Origin: Streptomyces sp. HNM0574
GTDB taxonomy: Bacteria > Actinomycetota > Actinomycetes > Streptomycetales > Streptomycetaceae
Direction of reading: 5' to 3'
NCBI RefSeq assembly: GCF_012726235.1
Contig: NZ_JAASAH010000003.1
Location: 471,944-535,943 of the forward strand
Length of the DNA: 64,000 nucleotides
A program made the position numbers and the translations under genes. Shown here piece after piece: positions 31,191 through 39,600 of this stretch (position 1 is the first letter of the stretch; the number at the start of each line of letters is the position of its first letter). A model generated the notes under the pieces. The model ran no database searches, was not told the origin of the DNA, and saw only the letters and a list, made by a program, of their open reading frames with translations.

Positions 31191-33326
31191 CTATCCGGCG
31201 GGCACGGAGGTCGGTTCCTCGGGTCCTGGCGGACCGTGCGCCGCTGACCCGCGCGCCTCCGGACCGTCCGGGTCCTCCCCGTCGTCCGCGTCGGTGACGG
31301 GCTCCGTCGCGGAATCCGGGCCGTGCTCCGCCTCCGGCGGGAGGAGCGCCGCGACCGCCGCGTTGAACCGGGTGGTGGCGTCCGGCGTCTCGGGCCCGAG
31401 GAGGTAGTGCCGCAGCCGCGCCCGCTCCTCCGCCATCGGGTCGTCCCCGGAACCGGCGTGCGCAGCGGCGTGGGTGACGATGTCACCGAGCTCCCGCGCG
31501 TCCGGCGAGAGCAGGTACGCGGCCCCGGCCGACGGGTTGCGGCGGCGGAACTCGTCCGCGCCGAGCTCCGCCACGTCCGTGATCGCGTACGGCTTCCCGC
31601 CGGCCATGAAGTCGGAGACGACGCTGGAGACGTCGGAGACGAGCAGGTCGCAGGCGTTGAAGCAGGAGTACAGGTGCGGTCCTTCCGCGGTGATGTGCTG
31701 GTGCCGCCACGGTTCGGTGCCGCGCCACAGCAGCGCCTCCCTGGCCCGCGCGAGCTCCTCGGCGCGGGCCGCGTCGGCCGCGGTGAAGTGCGCGTCCCGG
31801 GAGCGCTCCGCGTCGTCGGCCTCAGGCCGGGGGCGGCTGCCGAGGGACGCCAACTCGGCCTCCACACGCTCCAGTTCCTCCCGCGCGGCGGCCACCCGGA
31901 GCGCCTCCTCCCCGCCGTCCGCCCCGGCGCGGTCCGCTTCCGCGCGCGCGTTGGCCCGCTCCAGCGCGGCCACGATCGCCCCGTGCGCCTCGCGGGCCTC
32001 GGGCGCGCGGATGCCGGTGTACGGGTGCGGCTTGTACAGCACGCGCACCGGCGTCGGGAGCGAGAGCAGCAGCTCGACGACGGCCGCGCCCGAGACGATC
32101 AGCGAGGTGTTGCCCGGCTCGTCGGTCCAGCCCTCCCAGGTCGGCGCGTACAGCACGGTGAGCGGGCTGCCGTCCGCCGGGCGCGGGCCGCGCCGCACCT
32201 CGGCCAGCTGGGGCCGGCCGACCTCGACGACGGCGCTGTCGCGCACGCCGACCCCGGCGGCCGCCCACCGGTCCCGGCCCGCGCGTCCCGCCGTCCACAC
32301 CTGGTCGTAGACCTTCGCGTACGGGTTGATCGAGGCGACCTTGTCGCTGTCGCCGTGGCCGATGAAGACGTGCCTGGCCTGCGGCATCCGCAGCACGTGG
32401 ATGTTCGGGCCGACGTTCGCCGGGTACAGCACGAGCCGCACCGAGGAGAAGTCGCGGTTCATCACGTCCGTCGCGGACGGGACGCACAGCACGGGCAGCG
32501 GCGTCGGGTCGAGGTTCTCCAGGATGTGCCGCTCGCGCAGCAGGACCAGCGGACGCCCGCCCGCCGCCGCCAGCGTCCGCAGCCACATGTTGGCCTGGTA
32601 GGCGGAGCCCCTGGTGCCGGAGAAGTAGAGCATCACCGTCGGCCGGTACGAGCGGAGCCAGGCGTCCGCGTGGTCGAGCACCCGCTCCTTGTCCGGCATG
32701 CCCCGCGCCCGCAGCCACACCACGCCCAGCACCAGCGCGTACCCGAGGCAGAGCGCCACCGTCAGGCCGCAGCCGAGGTAGCCGGGCCAGTCCAGGCCGA
32801 CGGTCACGGCGGCCAGCAGCCCGGCCATCGCCAGGACGTCGGTGTGCATGGACTTGCTGAACGCCCTGGACGTCCACGTCCGCGACGGGGTGTCGCGCAG
32901 CCCCAGCCCCGTCAGGTCGATGTTGCGCGCCGCCAGCGGCAGCTTCCGCGAGCCGCGGACCCGGTGCAGCAGCACACTCTGCGGCACCTGCAACAGGTAG
33001 TACGCGAGGAGCGCCACCAGCGCGACGGTCAGCAGCCCGGCGGACGCGCCGGCCCGCACCAGCAGCAGGACCAGCAGCACCTGGCGGAGCAGGAAGCGCA
33101 CGGTCGCGGGGAACCGCACCTCGCGCAGGGCCTTGTCGAGCCGCCCGCCGTCCCGGCTGAGCGACCGGTCGGAGAGGTAGCCGAGGACGAGCGCGGCGGC
33201 GAACGCGGGCGCGTTCCCCCACAGCGCCGCGGCCGGCATCAGCAGCCAGCCGAGCGCGAAGCAGGCGGTGGCGTACGGGCGTTGGGCGAGGAGGCGGGCT
33301 GCCGCGCCGGGTTCCATGCGGGGCAT
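31191..33326 (-). CDS. Second TagF-like CDP-polyol phosphotransferase
   Basis: A 711-aa paralogue of the 25.7-kb protein with the same layout. The N-terminal 210 residues contain about six hydrophobic helices, then NIDLTGLGL; the catalytic part has PTVMLYFSGTRGSAYQANMWL, HVFIGHGDSDK, VLYAPTWEGWTDEPGNTSL and CFNACDLLVSDVSSVVSDF. A coiled stretch of alternating Glu/Ala/Arg (about 470-545) interrupts the catalytic region and is much less marked in the paralogue. Its ATG overlaps the stop of the CDP-polyol synthase gene (TGATG), so donor synthesis and polymerisation are coupled. The two copies may act as primer-adding and chain-extending enzymes, as TagB and TagF do. Confidence 0.88.
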   Translation of the reverse strand: MPRMEPGAAARLLAQRPYATACFALGWLLMPAAALWGNAPAFAAALVLGYLSDRSLSRDGGRLDKALREVRFPATVRFLLRQVLLVLLLVRAGASAGLLTVALVALLAYYLLQVPQSVLLHRVRGSRKLPLAARNIDLTGLGLRDTPSRTWTSRAFSKSMHTDVLAMAGLLAAVTVGLDWPGYLGCGLTVALCLGYALVLGVVWLRARGMPDKERVLDHADAWLRSYRPTVMLYFSGTRGSAYQANMWLRTLAAAGGRPLVLLRERHILENLDPTPLPVLCVPSATDVMNRDFSSVRLVLYPANVGPNIHVLRMPQARHVFIGHGDSDKVASINPYAKVYDQVWTAGRAGRDRWAAAGVGVRDSAVVEVGRPQLAEVRRGPRPADGSPLTVLYAPTWEGWTDEPGNTSLIVSGAAVVELLLSLPTPVRVLYKPHPYTGIRAPEAREAHGAIVAALERANARAEADRAGADGGEEALRVAAAREELERVEAELASLGSRPRPEADDAERSRDAHFTAADAARAEELARAREALLWRGTEPWRHQHITAEGPHLYSCFNACDLLVSDVSSVVSDFMAGGKPYAITDVAELGADEFRRRNPSAGAAYLLSPDARELGDIVTHAAAHAGSGDDPMAEERARLRHYLLGPETPDATTRFNAAVAALLPPEAEHGPDSATEPVTDADDGEDPDGPEARGSAAHGPPGPEEPTSVPAG

Positions 33327-34792
33327 CAGGAAGCGTTCTCCATCGGATCGTCGAGGCGCACGTCGATGACGTGGCCCGTGAGCGAGGACAGCAGCACGTC
33401 CAGGGAGGTCCTGGCGACGGCCTCCGAGGTGAGCAGCGTGCTCGGGGGCTCCTCGCCGAACGCCTGGAGCCGCATCGGGGTGCGGGTGCGCTCGGGGTTG
33501 ACGCAGTTGGTGCGGATGCCGTCCTCGGCCCACTCGTCGGCGAGGGCCTGCACGAGGTTGACCATGGCGGCCTTGGTGGACGAGTAGAGGCTGTACTCGG
33601 CCCGTCCGCGCGTGTAGCTGCTGGAGGTGAACAGCAGGAAGTGGCCCTTGCTGGCGGCCAGATAGGGGTGCGCGGCCTTGGCGATGAGCACCGGACCCAG
33701 GTAGTTCACGTCGAGGGTCTCGCGCACCAGCGCGTCGTCGAACTCGGCGAGCCTGCCGATCCGCAGGATCGCGGCGGTGTTCACGACGAAGTCGACGCGT
33801 CCGGTGCTCTCGTGGGCCTCGGCGAGCGCCCGCTCCGCGTCGCCGAGCCGCTCGACGTAGGTGTCCGTGGTGGAGCGGCTGTGCCGGAAGACCCGGGCGC
33901 CGTGGTGTTCGGCGAGGCCGGCGAGGTCGGCGCCGATGCCGGAGGAGCCGCCGAAGACGACGAGGGTCTTGTCGGCGAGCAGCTTGCGGTAGGCCGAGTC
34001 GTCCGGACGGGGCGGGACGGTGTGCGAGGAGAGCTGGAAGAGCCGGTCGGCGAGGTGGATGTCGACGGGCTCGGTGATCTTCATGTTGTGCTCGTCGCCG
34101 ACGACGACGTCGACCGGCACGTCCGGCAGATAGGTCAGCACGACCGAACAGTCGTCCGTGGCCACGAAGTTGGGGTCCTTCGCGGCCCGCGCGTACGCCT
34201 CGCGCAGCGTGGACAGCCGGAACGCCTGCGGGGTCTGGCCGCGGCGCAGCCGGTTGCGGTCGGGGATGTCGGTGATCCACTCGCCGTCGTCGCCGTGCGG
34301 TCTGGTGACGATGATGGTGTCGGCCGAGGGTATGGCGACGTCGACGGCGCGGTAGGTCTCCAGCGCCGTCAGACAGCTCGCGATGACCTCCTGCGACAGC
34401 AGGGGGCGGACGGCGTCGTGCAGGACGACGTTCTGGTCCTCGCCCTCGGGGAGCCGCGCGGCGAGGGCGGCCAGCGCGCGTTCGGTGGTGGCGTTGCGGC
34501 TGGCCCCGCCCTCCAGGATGTGCGTCACCTTGGTGAGCCCGGCCTTGTCGACGATCTTCTCGGCGTCGCCCACGTAGCCGGGCGTCATCATCACCACGAT
34601 GTCGTCGATGCCGGGGGCGAGTTCGAAGACGGTGAGCGTGTGCTCCAGGATCGTCTTGCCCGCGATCTTCACCAGCTGTTTCGGGGTCCCGAGTCCGACT
34701 CGTTCCCCCGTCCCGGCGGCCAGGACGACGGCGGTGTTGTGCAGCGGACCCGTGGCGCTCGTACGGCGCTCGGCACGCGTCGGGGCTGTCAT
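33326..34792 (-). CDS. Bifunctional cytidylyltransferase/short-chain reductase (CDP-ribitol synthase type)
   Basis: A 488-aa fusion. Residues 18-245 are an IspD/TarI cytidylyltransferase: VVLAAGTGERVGLGTPKQLVKI, with the nucleotide-binding GTGER loop, then LHDAVRPLL and PADVVVGDEHNMKITEP-like end. Residues 270-488 are a short-chain dehydrogenase: VVFGGSSGIGADL for NADPH, and YSSTKAA carrying the YxxxK catalytic pair. This order is that of Haemophilus Bcs1/Acs1, which reduces ribulose-5-phosphate and makes CDP-ribitol. It would supply the donor for the two TagF-like enzymes. AGGGAG precedes ATG 34792. Isoprenoid (MEP) IspD activity is less likely because of the fusion and the setting. Confidence 0.87.
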   Translation of the reverse strand: MTAPTRAERRTSATGPLHNTAVVLAAGTGERVGLGTPKQLVKIAGKTILEHTLTVFELAPGIDDIVVMMTPGYVGDAEKIVDKAGLTKVTHILEGGASRNATTERALAALAARLPEGEDQNVVLHDAVRPLLSQEVIASCLTALETYRAVDVAIPSADTIIVTRPHGDDGEWITDIPDRNRLRRGQTPQAFRLSTLREAYARAAKDPNFVATDDCSVVLTYLPDVPVDVVVGDEHNMKITEPVDIHLADRLFQLSSHTVPPRPDDSAYRKLLADKTLVVFGGSSGIGADLAGLAEHHGARVFRHSRSTTDTYVERLGDAERALAEAHESTGRVDFVVNTAAILRIGRLAEFDDALVRETLDVNYLGPVLIAKAAHPYLAASKGHFLLFTSSSYTRGRAEYSLYSSTKAAMVNLVQALADEWAEDGIRTNCVNPERTRTPMRLQAFGEEPPSTLLTSEAVARTSLDVLLSSLTGHVIDVRLDDPMENAS

Positions 34793-34975
34793 GGCGGCTC
34801 CCTTTCCCCTGCGGCGGCGCCGCCGGTCCGGGCCCTTGGTGCCCGCCCGGCCGCGCCGTCGTGGAGGCACCGGCGTCCGAACAGCTCGGCCCGGTACGCC
34901 GGTTCCCCACAGATGCGAGGTTTGTCGCCTTCATCCTCAGCGAAGCGGGAGGGTCCTGCACTCCGTCGGCCGCCC

Positions 34976-35020
34976 CGGGGCCCCGGCCCTCCCCCGTCCG
35001 GGTGGCCCGGGCCCGGGGCC
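34976..35020 (-). terminator. Hairpin after the pyruvyltransferase-like gene
   Basis: A GGGGCCCCGGCCC arm and a GGGCCCGGGGCCC arm form a strong, nearly perfect stem about 45 bases past the stop of the gene at 35062, within the 269-base spacer. The cytidylyltransferase gene would then need its own promoter, or read-through. Confidence 0.55.
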
Positions 35021-35061
35021 CGAACGGGGCGGACGCGGGCCGGGCACGGGCCGGACGCGGG

Positions 35062-36504
35062 TCAGGCGCGGCGTTCGAGCCTGCGGCGGAGCCACGCCCG
35101 GACGGCGGAGGCCGTGGCCGCCGGGCCCGGGCCCGGAGCTGCGAGCCGCTGCTCCACCGCCGCGGTCCGGCGCTCCAGCTCCTCGTTGCGGGCCTGGAGC
35201 TCCGCGAGGGTCTCCCGCGCCGCCTTCAGTTCCTTGTGCAGACTCTGCTGGCCGCGCTGCGTCTGCTCGCGGAGCCAGCCGATCCGGTAGCCGAGCGCGC
35301 CGTCGTCCGAGCCGTCCCAGCGGCGGATCGAGTCGGGCAGCCGCAGCTCGGCGAGGCGTGCGTCGAAGGCGGCGCCGCCGTCGCCGTGGGTGAAGGTGTT
35401 GGGCAGCCCGTGCTTGTCGAGGAAGGCCGTGAACCGCTCGAAGCGCTCCTGGTGGCCGCCGGTCAGCCCGGAGAAGTCGGCCTTCTCGTACAGGTCGGCC
35501 GGGTCGGTGTCGGCCGGGAGTTCGCCGAGCATCTGGTACGGGATCTCGAAGTAGCGGCAGAGTTCGAGCGTCCGCGAGTCGTGGCAGAGCACCACGGCCG
35601 GGGTGCCGGCGAGCAGCGCGGCGATGTTGCCGTGGATGCGGGTGCCGAACGCGAAGTCGTAGCCGCGCAGTTCCTCGATCCACGTCACCGGGTCGATCGG
35701 CACCCGGGGGCGGCCGTCGCGCAGCAGCGGGTGGGTGCCCAGGGTCGGCATCCGCTTGGTGCTTCCGGTGGCGTGCGAGGTGTCGCCCCAGAAGAGGAGT
35801 TCGGCGTCGGTGAGGTTCTGCGCGAAGTAGCCCAGGTTCGGGTAGCGGCGGCAGGTGCCCTCGACGATCTCCGCGATCGGGCCGACCTTCGACGAGCCCC
35901 GCGAGACGTTCACCGCGATCCGGGCCTTGGGCGTCAGCTTCCGCCTGCCGTCGAAGGCGGGCAGCTCGGGGAAGGTGTCGCCGTGCAGGAACATCGACGG
36001 GCAGCCGATCACCTCGACCTCGTCGAAGCCCAGCCCGCGCAGGTAGTCGGCGGTCATCTCGCCGCGCACACCGACCGACTCCGACCGCTTGAGCACGGCC
36101 TTCATGAACCGCCGCACCGAGGGCCGCAGTTCACTGATGCCCGCCGTGTCGTAGTCCGCGCCCGCCTGCGCGCCGACGCCGAGCACCACGACGGGGATGC
36201 GCAGCTGCTCGATCAGCTGCGAGAGCCGGTCCAGTGCGCCCTGGAAGCTGGGCCGGAAGGCGTTGGCGAGCGGGACGACGAACACGTCGTACCGCTCGTT
36301 GATCCGCGCGGCGCTCGACGGCGAGGGGTCGGTCCTGATGCCGTTCGAGGTCACCTCCGTCCCGGGGGTGAGCAGGATCTTGTGCGCCGCGTCGCTGAAC
36401 AGCAGGTTCCCGGAGTTGGTGCCGATCAGGTCCTGCGAGATGACCTGCTCCGGAGTGACGACGTCGAACGGACTCTTACCCGAGCGGAGAAGGATGCGCT
36501 TCAT
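35062..36504 (-). CDS. Polysaccharide pyruvyl transferase family protein
   Basis: A 480-aa protein. The GT-B-like core (residues 1-385) has GTNSGNLLFSDAAHKIL at the start, VVVLGVGAQAG, SVGVRGEMTADYL, and FGTRIHGNIAALLAGTPAVVL, the signature of the polysaccharide pyruvyl transferase family (WcaK/CsaB). Residues 405-460 form a coiled coil (LREQTQRGQQSLHKELKAARE and following), ending in an Arg-rich segment AWLRRRLERRA. Family members add pyruvate ketals to wall sugars or act as glycosyltransferase-like enzymes. It is the first gene of the minus-strand run. AGGTGAACA precedes the ATG. Confidence 0.85.
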   Translation of the reverse strand: MKRILLRSGKSPFDVVTPEQVISQDLIGTNSGNLLFSDAAHKILLTPGTEVTSNGIRTDPSPSSAARINERYDVFVVPLANAFRPSFQGALDRLSQLIEQLRIPVVVLGVGAQAGADYDTAGISELRPSVRRFMKAVLKRSESVGVRGEMTADYLRGLGFDEVEVIGCPSMFLHGDTFPELPAFDGRRKLTPKARIAVNVSRGSSKVGPIAEIVEGTCRRYPNLGYFAQNLTDAELLFWGDTSHATGSTKRMPTLGTHPLLRDGRPRVPIDPVTWIEELRGYDFAFGTRIHGNIAALLAGTPAVVLCHDSRTLELCRYFEIPYQMLGELPADTDPADLYEKADFSGLTGGHQERFERFTAFLDKHGLPNTFTHGDGGAAFDARLAELRLPDSIRRWDGSDDGALGYRIGWLREQTQRGQQSLHKELKAARETLAELQARNEELERRTAAVEQRLAAPGPGPAATASAVRAWLRRRLERRA

Positions 36505-36626
36505 TGTTCACCTGCGTCTCTGACCGGACAGGCCGTGGGAAAGCGACGGGGCGGGGAAACCCACGTTGCCGCGCACCCCGCACCGCCGCTACCGGAGACG
36601 GCCGCACGCACGCAAACGGCCGCCTC

Positions 36627-36645
36627 CCCGGGCACAGGGCCCGGG
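36627..36645 (-). terminator. Short GC hairpin after the glutamate dehydrogenase gene
   Basis: CCCGGGC and GCCCGGG with a five-base loop, about 50 bases past the stop at 36698. It is weak, but it is the best candidate in the 193-base spacer. Confidence 0.4.
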
Positions 36646-36697
36646 AAGACGGCCGGAAGGCGCCGCTCACGCGGCCGGGCTCACCCGGCCCCGCGGC

Positions 36698-39600
36698 TCA
36701 GCGGTTGCTGCGCAGGAGGGTACGCATCGTGCGCATCGCCACCGAGAGGTTCGCCAGGTCGAAGGTCTCCGAGGACTGGATCTCCTCCAGCGTCGCCCGG
36801 GCACGGGAGAGGATGTTGTGGTTCTTCTTCTCCCACTCCGCGTACCGCTCCTCCGGCGTCGCGCTCTCGCCGCCCTCGGACAGGACGTCGGCGGCGACCA
36901 GCTGGTGCGCCGCGTAGAGGTCCTCGCGGATGGACGCGCGCGCCATCGACTGCCAGCGGTCGGCCCGCGGCAGCTCGCTGACCCGCTCCTGGAGCTGGGT
37001 GATGCCGAGCCGGTCACCGAGGTCGAAGTAGACCGCGGCGACGTCGATCAGATCGACGCCCGTACGGTCGGTGACCGCGACGACGTCCAGCCCGCAGAAC
37101 GCGGCCGAGAAGCCGGCGACACGCTGCGCCAAGCCCTCCGGGACGCCCGCCGTCTCCAGCCGCTCGAAGATGGCGCGCTGCCACTTCAGGTCGTCGCCCT
37201 TGAGCAGCTGCGGCAGCTCGGCCCACACCTGCTCGACGCGCTCGTGGAACAGCTCGATCGTGTCGGCGAGCGCCAGCGGCTGCGGACGGTTGTTCAGCAG
37301 CCAGCGGGTGGCCCGTTCGACGAGCCGCCGGGACTGGAGCCGGATGCTGGTGAGCACCTCGGCGGACACGACGTTGTCGAGCGACTCGACCTCGTCCCAC
37401 ATGGCGCCGAGGCCGAAGATCTCCCGGGCCGCTGTGTGCGCCCTGACGATCTCCTCCGTCGACGCGCCCGACTCCTCCTTCATGCGGTGCAGGAAGGTCG
37501 AACCGCCGGTGTTCACCGTGTCGTTGACCAGCAGCGTGGTGACGATCTCGCGGCGCAGCGCGTGCCCGATGACCTCCTCGGGGAAGCGGTCGCGCAGCGC
37601 CTTCGGGAAGTACGCGTACGCCAGGCCCTGGAGGTACGGGTCGTCCGGCAGCTGCGTACCGATCAGCTCGTCGGTGACGGTGATCTTCGTGTACGCGAGC
37701 AGGACGGCCAGCTCGGGCTGGGTCAGGCCGTGGCCCGCGGCGATGCGGTCACGGATCTGCTTGTCGCTCGGGAGGAACTCCAGCTGCCGGTTGAGCTTGC
37801 CCTCCTTGCTGAGCCGCCGCATGTAGCGCTGGTGGGCCTGGAGCAGGCTGGAGGCGCCGACCTGGGAGTTGGCCAGGGCGGTGTTCTGCGCGTAGTTGTT
37901 GCGCAGCACGAGCTCGCCGACCTCGTCCGTCATCTCCGCGAGCAGGGCGTTGCGCTGCTTCACGGTCATGTCGCCGTTCGCGACGACCGAGTTGAGCAGG
38001 ATCTTGATGTTCACCTCGTGGTCGGAGGTGTCCACGCCCGCACTGTTGTCGATCGCGTCGGTGTTGACGCGGCCGCCGCCGAGCGCGAACTCGATCCGGC
38101 CCAGCTGGGTGAGGCCGAGGTTGCCGCCCTCGCCGACGACCTTGACCCGCAGGTCCTGGCCGTCCACCCGGATCGCGTCGTTGGCCTTGTCGCCCACGTC
38201 CGCGTTGGTCTCCGAACCCGCCTTGACGTAGGTGCCGATGCCGCCGTTCCACAGCAGGTCGACCGGGGCCCGCAGGATCGCCCGCATCAGCTCGGCCGGG
38301 GTCATCTTGGTGACGCCCTCGTCGATGCCGAGGGCCTCGCGCACCTGCGGGGTGATCGGCACCGACTTGGCGCTGCGCGGGTGCACACCGCCGCCGGCGG
38401 AGATCAGCGAGGTGTCGTACTCGGCCCAGGACGAGCGGGGCAGCTCGAACATCCGGCGGCGCTCGGCGTACGAGGTGGCCGCGTCCGGGTTCGGGTCGAG
38501 GAAGATGTGCCGGTGGTCGAAGGCCGCGACCAGGCGGATGTGCTCGGAGAGCAGCATGCCGTTGCCGAAGACGTCACCGGACATGTCGCCGACGCCGACC
38601 GCGGTGAAGTCCTGGGTCTGGGTGTCGTGCCCCAGCTCGCGGAAGTGCCGCTTGACCGACTCCCAGGCGCCGCGCGCGGTGATGCCCATGCCCTTGTGGT
38701 CGTAGCCGGCGCTGCCGCCGGAGGCGAAGGCGTCACCCAGCCAGAAGCCGTACGCGACGGCGACCTCGTTGGCGATGTCGGAGAAGGTGGCGGTGCCCTT
38801 GTCGGCGGCGACGACGAGGTAGGTGTCGTCGCCGTCGTGCCGCACCACGTCCTGCGGGTGGACGACCTCACCGGCGACGAGGTTGTCGGTGATGTCGAGC
38901 AGGCCGGAGATGAAGGTCTTGTAGCAGGCGATGCCCTCGGCCTGCCACGCGTCCCGGTCCACGGCCGGGTTCGGCAGCTGCTTGCCGACGAAGCCGCCCT
39001 TCGCGCCGACCGGCACGATCACGGTGTTCTTGACCTCCTGCGCCTTGACCAGGCCCAGGATCTCGGTGCGGAAGTCCTCCCGACGGTCCGACCAGCGCAG
39101 ACCACCGCGCGCGACCTTGCCGAAGCGCAGGTGCACGCCCTCGACGCGCGGCGAGTACACCCAGATCTCGTACTCGGGGCGCGGCGCGGGCAGGTCCGGG
39201 ATCGCCCGCGGGTCCAGCTTCACGGAGATGTACGCGTGCGGGTTCTCGGCGCCGAGGCCGCGGCTGCGGCCGATGCCGGTGCCCCGGCCGGTGCTGGCGG
39301 TGCTGCCGTCGCTCGCGTTCTGGAAGTAGTTGGTGCGCAGCGTGGCCTTGATGACCGTCAGGAAGGAGCGCAGGATGCGGTCCTCGTCGAGGCTCGCGAC
39401 CTCGTCGAGCGCGCCGTCCAGCTCCTCCAGCAGCCCGTCCGTCAGCTCGTGGCCGGCGCCGGAGCGGCCCGGGTCGAGCCGCGCCTCGAAGAGGTTCACC
39501 AGCAGGCGCGTGGTGTGCACGTTCCGCCGGAGGGTGTCCTCCATGTAGCTCTGGCTGAAGGTCGCGCCGGCCTGGCGCAGGTACTTCGCGTAGCAGCGCA

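Noticed and set aside
31191..34961. A 1256-codon frame suggesting a fusion of a TagF-like protein with an upstream domain
   Set aside because: The N-terminal half is out of frame with the genuine cytidylyltransferase-reductase gene, which overlaps the TagF-like start by one base. There is no fusion.
20670..36504. Recently acquired genomic island
   Set aside because: The base composition and codon pattern are like the flanking core genes, and no integrase, tRNA edge, insertion sequence or direct-repeat boundary is visible.
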